The notes under the pieces: model-generated
Database searches by the model: none
Seen by the model: only the letters and a program-made list of their open reading frames with translations
What the model was told of the DNA's origin: nothing
Assembly (NCBI RefSeq): GCF_003576645.1
Contig: NC_044916.1
Coordinates: 12,389,980 to 12,453,979, forward strand
Direction of reading: 5' to 3'
DNA length: 64,000 bases
Source: Ipomoea triloba
Lineage: Eukaryota; Streptophyta; Magnoliopsida; Solanales; Convolvulaceae
Position numbers and translations under genes: made by a program
In this document: positions 12,095 to 23,985 of the stretch, in pieces
Position numbering within the stretch: the stretch's first letter is position 1
How the letters are laid out: every line of letters starts with the position of its first letter

Positions 12095-12945
12095 ACTCAA
12101 AACTTGCCTTCGAAAGTTGGTGTTGTTGTGTTTGTGCTGGACTAGTAAAAGAATCAAAGTGATTCTTTTATCTTTTAAGCTTAGAATATGCACACTGGAA
12201 TTTTATGTCTCGAAGCTAAGCTTTTCCTCTCTTTTCTTTATGTGCATTCACTGTCTTGTATTCCCCTTCGGTATCCCCTTCTTTTTCTTCTAAGCTTTGG
12301 GGTTTTATATTTTGGGAAGAAATATTCCCGTTGTCATTTTGTCCGTTTGGCAGCAGTCCAAATCTGCCAAACAACCCACATTAATTTTTGTCTCCTTCAC
12401 GTGCTTAGTGGAGTTGATAAAATATTTCCTTGTTCAAGTCTCCATACTTTACCCGTTGAAGCTCCACCTTAATTTGTATCCCATGTGCTAGCTTGATCTG
12501 AAATCCCACTTGAAGTCTTCCATATAATATTTCACTCCCATAATTCCCGTATGGTGTCTTGAATGTTGATAAGCAACTTTGTCTTCATGCTTGATTTAAT
12601 ATTCTTTCCACTATCTTGAGCCCATCTTTCTTAAATAAAATATTCATGCACATTCTCCATCTTTAGCTTTCTCCTGATCACTTTGAATTTTATTTGAACT
12701 CTTTCAAATAAAACATTGTCACCCATATTACCTTTTCCCATGTGACATCTTCCAAGTGTATAATTAATTCCTTAGTTGAATCTTGAACTAGCTTGAAGGA
12801 TTTCTTCATACCTCTCGCAACTTCTTCGTCCAAAAGTCTTCTTGCTAGAATAATACTCATTGAACCAATTTCATCTGAGTATTTTTCGTGATTACTGTAG
12901 CAATAATACTATTCATGTCACTGTAGCAATAGTACTATTCACCTC

Positions 12946-13420
12946 TCGAGTACTGTAGCACCTCTCGAAAATTCGATGTCTCGCAGCCATTTTGATCTAC
13001 TTCTCACGAGTCTTTTTGCTTTGCAATGTCCACCTCTCGTGAGTTATATCCTTCTTCTATGACATCCAAACTCCTTTCCCATCCACCTCTCGTGGATTTT
13101 TATGTTCTTCTTTGGCCTCAAAACTCCGTTCAAAAACGTCTCCTGCGGATGGTACTGTAGCACCTCTCGAAGTACTGTAGCATCTCTCGAAGTACTGTAG
13201 CAGCGCGAACTTGATGTCTTGCAACCATTTTAATCTACCTCTCACGAGTACTTTGGCTTTCCAATCCACCTCTCGTGGATCATATCCTTATTCTATGACA
13301 TCCAAACTCCTTTTCCATCATCCTCTCATGGATTATTGTCTTCTTCTTCGGCCTCAAAACTTCATTCAAAAGTGTCTCATGCGAATGGTACTGTAGCACC
13401 TCTCGAAGTCACTGTAGCAG
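12946..13420 (+). repeat. Tandem duplication of about 240 bp
   Basis: Words such as cgatgtctcgcagcc (12972), tctatgacatccaaactcc and cctctcgtggat recur about 240 bp later with scattered substitutions. ctgtagcacctctcgaag is further multiplied at 13142-13200. This lies within the TG..CA element. Confidence 0.75.
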
Positions 13421-13829
13421 TTTACTGAACCTTACTGTAGCAGTTTACTGAACTTGATGTTTCTTCATTTTCTTCTTTTGGAGACTAATAATTACAAATA
13501 ATTTCTAACACATTTTTGGTATCATCAAAACCTAATAACAAATATTCCCAACATTTAGATCTCATCAGGTACTAATTTAATTAACTTTACATGATGATGA
13601 TGAAATAAAGTAATGATACAATTAGGGAAGAAAGAATCAAGCCGCATATAGCATGTTGATCAAAATTAACTAAGAAATTGATTGAATGCAGGCCCCAATG
13701 GAGTTGGTGAGGATAATGAAATAACCATGCGGGGTAATGTGTTCAGAGTTGGTCAAAGCCTTAAGATTGTTATCGTCAACAATAAAAACCATGACGCTAA
13801 GTATTAATTTACTTTAGTTTACTCTTTGA

Positions 13830-14503
13830 TAATAAAAGTTTTTTTTTTGAGTGTATCAAAAAACAAAAAATCGAATCATTTACTTTATGTTGTGTGATAT
13901 TTTCTTTGAACTTTAGACATATATATATTTTTTCGGTTGAGTCAACTTTTAAAAGTCTTTGCTGCTTAATTAATTAATAATTAGTCAAGGTTACTGAAGA
14001 CCATTTACCTCATCAAAATTCCAGATGCAATATTTTTATGAATAAGAACATATCGTATATGGATATAGATTTATTATAGATCGAGAGAGAGATTAGTGGG
14101 TTTAGTTGAGTATGATGAACCATATATGCATGTTGATAATGAGCCGGGTAGAATGGGGATGAGATTCTCTTTTGAAGTGGAAAAGGGAAACCTTATAAAC
14201 CTAGCTTATTTTATGTTTTCCAATTCAAAAAAAGTTTTGGATTTTGTGTATGTTTGTGGAGATGCATGATAGTTTGTTGTGTGGTGTTAGGGTTAATTAG
14301 AGTGAGAAAATTTAATGATGATGAGCTGGACTTGACTTGACTTGGTCTAAATATACATACAACCTTCCTCTCTCACTTTGTTATCTACATTTGTATTTCA
14401 ATGTAACAAAATTGAACATGTATTTCAACCACTAATGTGGTTTACAAAGAAAAATAATTTGTAATATTTATTTCCTTTTATTCAACTATTTCTAAACATT
14501 ATT
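13830..14503 (+). repeat. Duplicated block downstream of the ALMT pseudogene
   Basis: 13830-14030 matches 44285-44515 (gtgatattttctttgaactt, agtctttgctgcttaatt). 14012-14370 matches 21541-21900, 53566-53940 and the broken copy at 44775-45060 plus 46741-46900 (gaataagaacatat, aatgagccg, ttgacttggtc). 14410-14503 matches 47880-47960. It is non-coding and shows that the ALMT locus and its flank were copied together. Confidence 0.7.
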
Positions 14504-14619
14504 ACAGTTACTAATTACCGGAGTCATTGTTGAAAAAGTTTACCTTCTGAATGCTCTCAACGGCTTTAGGGTTTATGGGCTAAGTTTGGTAAGTTTTCCC
14601 GCGTCCGGTTGGTTCCGTC

Positions 14620-15852
14620 ATGGAAGCCGAGGCGGTGCCTCCGCCGATCTCGGATGGAGGGCCGGTGGGGAGAGCAGAAGGTGGTACTAGAACCGTTAAA
14701 CGGTTTAAAAAACTCAAGCGCTCTTTCGTGGAGGTTGCGGCAGATTGTCCATCCTTTGAAGGAGAGGTTCCAGTGCAGTGTGATGACGTGAACTGGTTTG
14801 AAGAAGACATTGCTATTGACTCCGGCAAGGAATATGAACCTGTTGAATGAGAAGACGACATCCCGGTGGTGAGGTTCTCCAAGAAGGTTAGGGAAGACCT
14901 CATTAAGCCATGGAGAAACGCTCTCTTGGTGAAATACCTGGGGAAACCGGGGGCTTTTCCCCTCTTCCAATAGCGTCTGCTTCGTCTCTGGAATCTGACA
15001 GGGAAAGTCGACTTCATCGACGTGGGTTCGGGGTGGTTCGTCATAAGATGCCAACTCTAGGCTGATTGTATGCATGTACTTACAGATGACCCTTGGAAAC
15101 TGTTTGATCAGTATGTCGTTGCCCAAAGGTGGAAACCAAAGTTCGATGCCTCCAAGGCGAAGGTAGAGAAGATGGTTGTCTGGGCTAGGGTTCCAGGTAT
15201 ACCAATCGAATATTTCAGAGAAGATGCAATCAAGGAGATCTTGGCGATAGTGGGCACACAGCTGAAACTGGACATGACAACGGCGGGGGTTCAGAGAGGC
15301 AAATTCGCGAGGGGTGCTGTGGAAATCGATCTAACAAAGCCACTAGTGGCAGTGGTGATGGTTGATGATCTTCCCTGGAACGTGGAGTTTGAAGGACTTC
15401 ACGCCATCTGCTTCGACTGTGGAGAGGTTGGGCATCGCTCTGCAACATGCCCTAAAAATCAGAAGGCGGCCGGAATGGAGCAGGGTATTCCGCAAGAGGA
15501 GGGCATGACAGATAATATGGATGTGGAAGATCCTCAGACTCCTACTCCGATCGCCAAACATGGCGCATGGATGATCGTAAAACGTAAGTCAAAAGGTTCA
15601 GACAAGGGCCTTGGTAAACAGAGAGGGAAATCAAAAGGAGAGGTCAAAACCAGTTCGATGAAATCTGTCAATGGGTCTAAGGCAGCACAAACCAGTGCTA
15701 GAACCGGAACTGCGAGTGGTGATGCCCAACTGGCCGGAATTCGTAAACCCTCAGTGCATACCGCTACTAACCTCGCAGGTAAGGCAAAGCAAGTGGATGT
15801 AATTCCAGTGTCTAATGGTTTCTCCTTTTTGCAGGATCTAGAGGGATTGTAG
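14620..15852 (+). pseudogene. LINE ORF1: DUF4283-like and CCHC zinc-knuckle protein, broken
   Basis: ORF1 of plant L1 elements makes the nucleic-acid-binding protein of the retrotransposition particle. Here it starts at ATG 14620 (MEAEAVPPP) and hits TGA at 14848; the reading continues as IPVVRFSKKVREDLIKPW, with further breaks near 14970-15060. From 15070 a 260-codon frame holds the end of the DUF4283-like region (DPWKLFDQYVVAQRW, VWARVPGIPIEY) and a zinc knuckle CFDCGEVGHRSATC at about 15409-15450, then a Lys/Ser-rich tail ending at 15850. DUF4283 is named from remembered family pattern. No functional product is expected. Confidence 0.85.
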
Positions 15853-16171
15853 GAGACACCTGTTTTACTTGCTGAGGAAACGGTAATGATGGGAACTCCC
15901 AGACCGAAGAATCAAAGAAAGAAAAATAAAGGAAAAAATTCTACAACAACAGTGCTAGAGATGAACTCAAGTCGCTTGGGGCCCTTCTCCAACGGGGCCT
16001 CTACTTCGGGCCAACTCTTCGTCTTTGGAAATCTCCCTGGTACAAGTTCTAATTACCCCCCCCCCCAAGTGGAAATGTGACGCCTCCTTCGAAGGGCATA
16101 GTTAGATTTAATAATCAGGTGACGCCAAAGGGAGGCGGTAATAATTCTCCCTTGTTGTGTGCCGGGTCCCA

Positions 16172-19100
16172 ATGATTTGCATCAGTTGGAATTGTAGGGG
16201 CGTGGGAAATCGAAAAATGGTCAACCATGCCAAGCTCATGATGAGTGATCAAGAGGTGGGGGCTATTTGCTTCCTGGAAACAAAAATGAATGATGTTAGT
16301 AAAATTAGGAAAATGGCTGAAAAACTTGGGTTTGACAAGCATTTCGTAGTGAACCCCTTGGGTTTTGCTGGTGGGTTAGCTTTTTTCTAGAGGACTAGTA
16401 ACTTTGATTATTCGATTGTTAGACACACGTCTCAAGCAATTCATGAAATTGTGGGAGGTTTGGGCACGGTTGCCACTAGAGTGTCGTTTGTTTATGTGAG
16501 GCCCAATATTTTGGCCAAGGAGTTGTTCTGGAATGATTGTAGGGACTATGCGAACAATAATGGAGGGCCCTGGATCATGATGGGGGACTTTAATGACATC
16601 ATTAATGCTAGTAAGCAATGGGGTGGTTCTGCAGTCAACCTAAATCAGTGTGCTAAATTTGTGGATGGTTTCAATGCTTGCGGGCTGCTTGACACAGGTA
16701 CTATGGGAGTTAGATACTCCTGGTATAGGCAAGAAAGTGGCTGGACAGTGATTTGTAAAAAGTTCGATCGAGTGTTCTAGAACCTTGACGCCCAATCCAA
16801 TTTCCCGGAGGCAAAGTCAGCTATACTCCCGCGAACTCACTCGGACCACCATCCACTTAAATTTATTGGGGTAGCTAGAAGACCTCCTCGAAAGGATAAT
16901 AGACCCTTTCGCTTTGAAGGGGCCTGGCTGAGGCGACGAGCCAGAGTAAAAAGTGGAACAGAAAGGTGTTTGGGAATATCTTCAAAAGAAAATCCAATCT
17001 TCAAGCTAGGATCAAGGGCATTCAAGAATCTGTTCATTACCCTTCCTCAAGAGGTCTACAGGTTTTGGAAACCAAGCTAATTGCGGAACTGAACGAAGTG
17101 CTAGCAGAAGAGGAACTACTTTGGTTCCAAAAATCTAGAAGGTTGTGGATTCAAGACAGGGATAGAAACACAGCCTTCTATCATACGTCCACCCTCATCA
17201 AACGCAACCGGGCCAGAATCAGAATGCTTAAAATCAATGGTGAGTGGAATTCCGATTTCAAGGACATCTCAGAGCACATTTCTAACTTCTTTATTGATTT
17301 ATTTAACAGGAGAATGTTGGAGCACGGGGCCATGGATCTCCCATATGAGGGCCCCAAGCTTAGTCATGATCAAATGGTGTCACTCTCCCGAGGAGCGAGT
17401 CCAGATGAAGTACGTAAAGCGGTGATGGGAATGAAAAAGTTTGGGAGTCCTGGCCCTGATGAGATTCAAGTGGCTTTTTACCAAACCTTCTGGGAAGGGG
17501 TGAGTGTTCGGATCACTTCCTTAGTCAACGAGGCCTTAACTACGAGAAGGGTTCCAGTTGGCCTCCTTGAATCTTTCATCTCCCTAATTCCAAAAAAGCA
17601 GAACCCCGAATCAGCTGCGGATTTCAAACCAATCACCCTCCTCATTAATGTTTCCTTTAAAATAGTTTCCAAGGTCATTGTGAACAGGATGCGGCCGATT
17701 ATGAAGAAACTCATTGGAATTTTTCAAAATAGTTTTCTCCCGGGAAGATCTACTATGGATAACATCATTCTCACGCATGAAATCATCCACTCAATGCGCT
17801 TTAAAAAAGGGAGAAAGGACAGTATGGCCATCAAAATTGATCTTCATAAAGCTTATGACAATATTAGTTGGGACTTCCTTAAGTCGACCCTGGAGGACTT
17901 TGGTTTCCCGACTCAAATTATCAAGTTGGTTATGTTTTCTCTTAGGGAAAGCTCCATTTCCTTGCTTTGGAATGGGGAGAAACTTGCCCCTTTTCGTCCC
18001 AGCCGAGGTCTCCGCCAGGGCGATCCTCTGGCTCCATACCTTTTCATCCTTGTAATGGAAAAACTCTCCCGGATGATCCAGACTGATGTTAATAGGAAGA
18101 ATTGGAAACCAATTGTGGTCTCAAGAGGCGGTACCGGTGTCTTTCATTTATTCTTTGCTGATGACCTAATGCTTTTTGTGGAGGCTTCGGAAACACAGGG
18201 TCGAGTCATCATGGACTGTTGGGACATTTTCTCGAAGCAGTCAGGTTTGATTATAAATGTGAATAAATCCTGTATTTTTTTGTAGTCCTAATACTAATGC
18301 AGGGGTCAAAAGAGATTTGAAGAGAACCACGGGTATCCCGGTCTCGGACAACTTTGGGAACTATCTTAGCGTCCCCGTTCTCCAACAGCGGGTTACCAAA
18401 CAAACCTTTACGTATATCCTAGAGGGCATGAAAAAGAAACTAGCAAACTAGAAGGCGGACACTCTTACTCTTGCGGGGAGCAAAGTCCTTGTTCAATCGG
18501 TGCTTGCTACTCTGCCTGTCTACTCCATGCAGGCTTTCAAACTTCCGGTGGGGGTTAGTAAGGAGATTGACAGAGTTTGTAGGGGTTTCCTCTGGGGTGA
18601 CTCTAAAGTCAAAAACAATATCCACTTGGTGGGGTGGAACGAAGTGTGTCGACCCAAGAGTACTGGAGGCTTAGGGCTTAGACGATGCGATGACTTTAAT
18701 GAAGCTCTTCTAGCCAAGCTCGCCTGGCAAATGAACACTTGTGAGTATAAGCTCTGGGTTCGAATCATGAAGGAAAAGTATATAAAAGACGGGAATTTCT
18801 TCACAGCGCCTACTCCGCAGCATTCGTCATGGGGTTGGAGGAGTATCCTAAGAGGTCGATCCACCATTGAGTTGGGCGCAGCCTAGAGGGTTGGTATAGG
18901 ATATTCACTCAGTTTTTTGTCAGATTGGTGGGTGGGAGACAAATCACTTGGACTACTTGATAGTGTGAACATACCCGACGATCTCGCCTATGCCAAGGTA
19001 AGTGATTTCATTCTTCCTAATCGTTCTTGGAACTTTGACAAATTGCAGGACGTTCTCCCTAGCGATGAAGTCGACAAAATCAGGTCAATCCCTATTCCCC

Positions 19101-20200
19101 TTTATGATCTTATATCAGATGCCCTCTAAATGCCGACTTCCCCGAGAGGTATGCTTTCTGTGCTGGAAGCCTACAGGTACATTGCAGGCAGTGATAACTC
19201 GGAGGACATGGACTGGCTGTGGAAGATCAAAATCTCGGAGAGGTGTCGCATTTTTCTTTGGCTGGCAATGAAAGATAAGCTACTCACCAATGCAATAAGG
19301 GTCATAAGAAAGCTAACCGATGATAGCAGTTGCATAGCTTGCGGAGAGACGTGCGAAAGTCTCGACCATATTCTAATGCATTGCGATGTCGCGCGGGTTT
19401 GCTGGAAGATAATGCAGACTCCGACCTCGTTCGCTAGTGGACCTGCTTTGAATTTTTCGCAGTGGCTCAAGCGAAATTGCTCTTCGGTGGACATGATAAA
19501 TGGCATTCCCTGGGGGCTGACCTTCAGTTACACATGCTGAGAACTATGGAAATCGCGCAACAGGAGAATTTTTGATCGAGTACTTCCCTCACCACTTGAG
19601 ATCGTTCGCCGTGTGGAATTCACGGCAAGGGAGTCCTTACGTTGTGGTCACCAACGGAATCCAGAGCCTTCAGGGAGGATGCGTTGGGTTTTATGGTCTT
19701 GCCCGAGTCAATATGGTTGGATTAAAATTAATACCGATGGTGCTTTGAAGAAAAATACGGGGCTTGCTAGTGCAGGTGGTTTGGCACGAGACCACCTTGG
19801 GGATTGGCTTTTTGGGTTTGTTACTAAAATTGGTTTCACTAACAGCTTTGCCGCTGAGCTGTGGGGCCTAAGGGAGGGTCTACGGCTGGCAAAAGCTAAG
19901 CGTTTTAGGAGAGTGGTTCTGGAGCTGGACTCGGAATCAGTTGTCACCTTAGTCAGTGGGGACCTTGAAGATCATGGGTGCTACTCATCTCTAGTCAAAG
20001 ACTGCCGGTTCCTTCTAGGCAGCTTTAAGCAGATAACTCTTCAGCATATTCTCAGGGAAGGAAACAGATGTGCGGATCACCTTGCGAACTTAGGGCAACT
20101 TGGGGAGTGGGGCACGGTTCTTTTAGACTCGCCGCCCGCCAGCATTGAGGTGCTTCTAGCTGCTGATGTCGCTGGAGCGAATTCCATTAGAGTTTGGTAA
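16172..20200 (+). pseudogene. LINE ORF2: endonuclease, reverse transcriptase, zf-RVT, RNase H, broken
   Basis: The endonuclease starts near 16172 (ISWNCRGVGN; LETK; GDFND near 16591; SDHHPL near 16840). The reverse transcriptase fills 16966-18285: IPKK, QNSFLPGRS, KIDLHKAYD, GLRQGDPLAPYLFIL and the catalytic FADD at 18151-18165. 18470-19130 continues the thumb/connection region. 19130-19540 is the zinc-binding zf-RVT region (CIACGETCESLDHILMHC). 19700-20120 is RNase H (INTDGALKKN, AAELWGLREGL, ELDSESVV, ADHLANL). Stops lie at 16388, 16778, 18283, 18449, 18884, 19127 and 19538. A frame change with probable loss of codons occurs between 16920 and 16966. Confidence 0.92.
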
Positions 20201-20439
20201 CTTTTGTATCCCGTCCTCGACGGGTCACTCCCAAAAAAAAAAAAAAAAAAACAGTTACTAATTACCGATTTCAAATTTCATATTTTATTGTAATTATACA
20301 TACTTTTAAAATCTCATTTCACTTTTGTACATCTATTTTTTTTTTCTAAAACTATCATTTTGTTATAACAATTTACTAAAAATCTCATTTTATTATAACT
20401 CACGAATAGTACTATATCAATATAACTTATATTATTATA

Positions 20440-20506
20440 GAATGTTACTACAACTTATATATTTACAACATTTTATTCGTGCTTCGCACGGCCGGGTTAC
20501 ACACTA
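20440..20506 (+). mobile_element. Helitron-like 3' terminus (copy A)
   Basis: tattCGTGCttcGCACG (20474-20490) forms a short hairpin, with ccgggttacaca and then CTAA followed by T. A stem-loop some 10 bases before CTRR next to T is the known 3' end pattern of plant Helitrons. Copy B at 48199-48232 has a better hairpin, CCCGTGC-ATC-GCACGGG. No 5' TC end or Rep/helicase ORF was found. Confidence 0.45.
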
Positions 20507-20575
<69 letters not shown>

Positions 20576-20610
20576 GTTTTTGTTGTTGTTGTTGTTATTA
20601 TTGTTGTTAA
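20507..20610 (+). repeat. (TTA)n microsatellite with (GTT)n tail
   Basis: About 22 TTA units followed by interrupted GTT units. Confidence 0.9.
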
Positions 20611-22346
20611 AAAAATTGGAAAGCACATTCTTGATTCTTTCACTTGAAAATTTCAATTCCAAGACAACACGTTGTGCATAAAGAAAAAGGGCGAGGCCGG
20701 GTAAGCTCCAGGTGACACTATAGTGATTTGTGGTTAAATGGTGTGATGAAAGCAGTCGTATTATGAAATATACAAACGGTATTGCACTATTGTCTATCTC
20801 TCTTTAATGAGGCGTTGCTAATGTTGACCACCAGATCAGAGAATGACACTGCACCTAACTTACATTGGCATGCAGTGCACAAAATATATAAAATATTTAA
20901 AATATTTGGTTGTATTTAAATGAAGTAAATATTCTCAACTAGTATATATACCATATATAGCACGTTATATCTAGCTACCACATTGGATTTAAGAAGTTTT
21001 TTAAGGAACTGATGTAAATATATAATAATAATGATAACAGATATTGGTTAAATAAGCATTTTAATTATTTTAAAAAATACAATTAAGTTATCAAACTTTA
21101 AGAAAAATACAATTAACCAATTTTATAAGATGGCACATTATATATTTATCTAATTCATTGTCCGCATAAAATACCAACTCCACATCTCCATCTTCGAAAA
21201 AATATTATACAAAAACCCAAATAGGTACATACCATGGTAGCTGCCCATTGATGCCCTTTCACATATGGAAGAATTTTCAAAATATACAGCGTTCTAGATA
21301 CGTACATTTAATTCTTCAAAAAGAAAATAAAATAGATAGGGACATTTAACATTCTAAGCTAAATGATTGCCAGCTGTGATGCAACTATGCAAGGCAGTGT
21401 CATTAACTAATTAATAGTTATATCATGTACAAGAGAAATGTTGCTACATTCATCTAATACATTTTTAGGGGTTCTAGGAGTGTTTGGTTCAAGCGTTTAC
21501 GCATTAGAAATGAGAATCAAAATCGTAGTTATAATATTTCTCATCAAAATTCCAGATTCAATATTTTTATGAATAAGAACATATAGTATATGGATATAGA
21601 TTTATTATAGAGAGAAAGAGAAAGAGAGAGAGATTAGTGGGTTTGGTTGAGTTTGATTAACCATATATGCGTGTTGATAATGAGCCGTGTAGAATGGGGA
21701 TGAGATTCTCTTTTGAAGTGTAAAAGGGAAACCTTATAAACCTTATTTTATATTTTCCCATTCAATAAAAGTTTTTGTTTGTATGTTTGTGGAGATAATA
21801 GTTTGTTGTGTGGTGTTAGGTTTAGGTAGATTGAGAAAATTAAATGATGAGCTGGCTTGACTTGGTCTAAATATACATACAATCTTCCTCACTTTTTATC
21901 AACATCTTTTTTCCTAGTGAAGTAATATCTCCAGCAAAGCAAAGCAAAGTAATATCTCCTGAAAGATCATTCTATTTTTAGGTAAAAAGAGAAACATGCA
22001 AACATTATCTGATAATATAATGTATTTTAGATAAATTTAGGAGAAATAAATTGCGCTAGAAAATATAAATTTAAGAGACAAAAATCACACTAAAAAAGTC
22101 ACTTAAGACGAAGTCAACCGAGAAAGTGTTGACAAGAATTAGAATCAAACCTATAATCTTCATATATGAGAATTTTGTTCCACCCACTCGCTCACCTTTT
22201 CTGATGCCAAATAAGATCAGTCTTTGGCCATGGGATAGGAATATAGGATTAGTCTTTCACTATGGGCAATATTAATCTCCATGAGAAACAAGAAAAAAAA
22301 ATATACATATGGCAACAAGAAAACAATTTCTTTATATACATGCAAT

Positions 22347-22884
22347 CAGGGTCGGCCCTAAGGGGTTCAGGGTGAGCACCTGCCCAGGGCCCATCTCTAG
22401 AGGGGGCTCATAGGCCATAAGATATTAGATATACGGAGTATTATATATATAATATATATTAAGTATTATATTTTAAAAAAATATAATAGGGTTAATTGTT
22501 TTTGGAAGTCGAGAACTAAACTCACAAAGACTAAAAGAGACTTCGCACACCCACCGCTCACGCCGCCCAACCGCCCAAGAGTATAAGGGTCGCCGGTCAC
22601 GCCTACGCCACACCAACCACTCAAATACTTAAAGATTTTCGATTGACTGATTCGGATTGATTGATTCATATAAGTGCCAGCTGCTTTTGTTCCTTTTTTT
22701 TTTTTTTGTTAAGATAGATTTTATAATAATTTTTTTATACAATGTTGCCTAAAAAACATTCATTCGGAAGTGAAAAATGAAAAAAAAAAAAAAAGTAAAC
22801 AAATTGATCATCCGGAACAAATTTTTCAATAGGGATTTTTTTAAATTTCGCCAAGGGGCCTATAAAACCTTTGGACCGGCCTCG
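22347..22884. mobile_element. Non-autonomous hAT element, 538 bp
   Basis: The ends CAGGGTCGGCCCTAAGG and the complement of CGAGGCCGGTCCAAAGG are imperfect inverted repeats flanked by a perfect 8-bp duplication CATGCAAT (22339-22346 and 22885-22892). The block B counterpart (54427-54440, tatacttgcaatgtctc) is uninterrupted. No transposase; the 67- and 68-codon ORFs inside are chance. Confidence 0.85.
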
Positions 22885-23316
22885 CATGCAATGTCTCAAG
22901 AGTTGGATGAGTTCAACCCACTGATGACCCCTACCTTCTTTTCGCTTATAGTATATAGTATCTGTATTATGGTGAAAAACTGAAAATAATTCAAATTTTA
23001 CTTTTAAAAAAAAAAACTTTTATTCAAGTAAACATCTAACTCAAAACTCTTTAACATGCCTTACAGTTACAAACATCAAATCATTTTTTACCAAGCGAAT
23101 AGTCCTTCTTGACTCAAGCAACCCTCTAACTACACACACAAATCTAACAAGAGCCAATAAAGTTTGACCTATAATGGGAACTAAAAAATGTTGGTCCAAT
23201 TGTTTTTTGAAATGAATAATGGTTCATATTATTTTGATTTTAGTATTTTTTAAAAAATTTTCCTACTTTACCCTCTATTATATCATTTGTTTTTCCTAAA
23301 TACCCTGCATTCTGAC

Positions 23317-23985
23317 AATGTAATGTGGAAACCCATGAATCTCAATCCACTCCAATCAACTCCCGGTCTCGCAATTGACGCCCAATATTTCTTTGGAGTG
23401 TCGAGGTCACCGAAGTCCCATATATTTAAGCCTTTGATGCCAATGCCTTGTTTGGTCATCCTGGTTGTAGAATCCTAGAAGCTGCCCAAGAGTGTTGACC
23501 GATATGAAATGGTCATTGTTGAAAAGGCGGAATCGGATTGTGGGGCTTATCAAGTCTCCTGTTACTCCAATCACTTCAAGGCTCGCAACGAATTCGTGGA
23601 CCAGTGGGGCATAGGTTGCTTGGTGACATCAAAAAATAGTGCTCCAGTAAGGTTGGTGAATCAGGCGCTCTACCCCTTGTCTGCACTTGAAGGGGTTCAG
23701 GGTGGACAAATCTATGTACTTCCACTAGGTGACAGGGCGTTGTAGCAAATAGCGAAAACGGGCTCTCATTTCTTTGCTCATTTTTATCTCCCGGTTTGCA
23801 GCCTTAACCTCTTCATCCTCCTCCTTAGATATCCGAGCATTAGACACATTTGCAATCAACATTTGCAACATAATACAAGTAAATGTTTCACAATTCATGT
23901 CAAGAGCTTTATCATCATGATTTTTCACTATAAGCATATTCAAGCACCTCACATATACATCTCTTTCCTTTTTCACTTTATCATC
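23317..23985 (-). pseudogene. Retroelement protein fragment (Transposase_32 / Athila-ORF like)
   Basis: On the minus strand, from about 23976 down to 23725, a frame reads ...ISKEEDEEVKAANREIKM.... Below it, separated by stops and frame changes, are YAPLVHEFVASLEV, GDLISPTIRFRLFNNDHF and SVNTLGQLLGFYNQDD. This pattern is that of the plant transposon protein found in Athila-type gypsy elements and relatives, assigned from remembered family patterns. It replaces the right end of block A at 23312, so it arrived with a rearrangement or a nested insertion. It is not functional. Confidence 0.6.

Larger units (their letters stand above)
11509..13553. mobile_element. TG..CA element of 2,045 bp with 5-bp duplication, probably a solo LTR
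   Basis: It begins TGTTGGTCCTGG and ends ATTCCCAACA, with TTTAG on both sides (11504-11508 and 13554-13558). The imperfect inverted ends TGTTGG/CCAACA and the 5-bp duplication are those of a retrotransposon LTR. No gag-pol, primer-binding site or second LTR was found inside, so a long solo LTR is preferred over a short non-coding element. It contains a G run in tctagaagggg (11538), two tandem arrays and many CTGTAGCA/ACCTCTCG words. ORFs of 60-94 codons inside it have no family features. Confidence 0.7.
10574..13797 (+). pseudogene. ALMT pseudogene: exon 5 and partial exon 6
   Basis: Exon 5 follows a kept acceptor (tttgtag, 10567-10573) and reads AIHAWWEF-like sequence, as in the intact gene at 38388. 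It is cut at 10625 by a hAT element, resumes at 11431 and is cut again at 11508 by a TG..CA element; after it the exon tail and donor (atctcatcaggtacta, 13559) are present. Exon 6 starts at 13692 after gaatgcag, matches the intact exon for about 105 bp (PMELVRIMK, then a TAA stop) and ends at atgacg where the intact gene continues with cat. Exons 1-4 and the rest of exon 6 were not found. No product is expected. Confidence 0.85.
14521..20250 (+). mobile_element. L1-type non-LTR retrotransposon (LINE), nearly full length
   Basis: The insert of about 5.7 kb ends in an A run (20233-20250) and is bounded by a perfect 17-bp duplication, ACAGTTACTAATTACCG (14504-14520 and 20251-20267). The related uninterrupted site is at 47952-47970. 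Two ORF regions follow the plant L1 order: ORF1 with a zinc knuckle, then ORF2 with endonuclease, reverse transcriptase, zinc-binding region and RNase H. Stops and frameshifts break both, so it is immobile by itself. The 5' end (14521-14619) is short and untranslated, so little if any 5' truncation occurred. Confidence 0.95.
20268..23312 (+). repeat. Duplicated block A
   Basis: Collinear with block B (47970-48499 continued at 52861-55590) at high identity, for example cagtgtcattaactaattaa, atatacagcgttctagat and tggatgagttcaacccactg. Differences are mostly element insertions: A has a hAT at 22347 where B does not, and B has a copia, a SINE and another hAT where A does not. The match ends abruptly at 23312 (gcattctga), where unrelated retroelement sequence starts. 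Nothing coding. Confidence 0.85.

Noticed and set aside
12188..12491. 94- and 64-codon ORFs
   Set aside because: They lie inside the 2-kb TG..CA element in overlapping frames, without domain, signal or homology that I can recognise.
18520..18867. 115-codon minus-strand ORF, and similar ones at 14566-15126, 15230-15561, 19171-19506 and 51024-51365
   Set aside because: They are antisense shadows of the LINE and copia coding regions, which have clear sense-strand domains.
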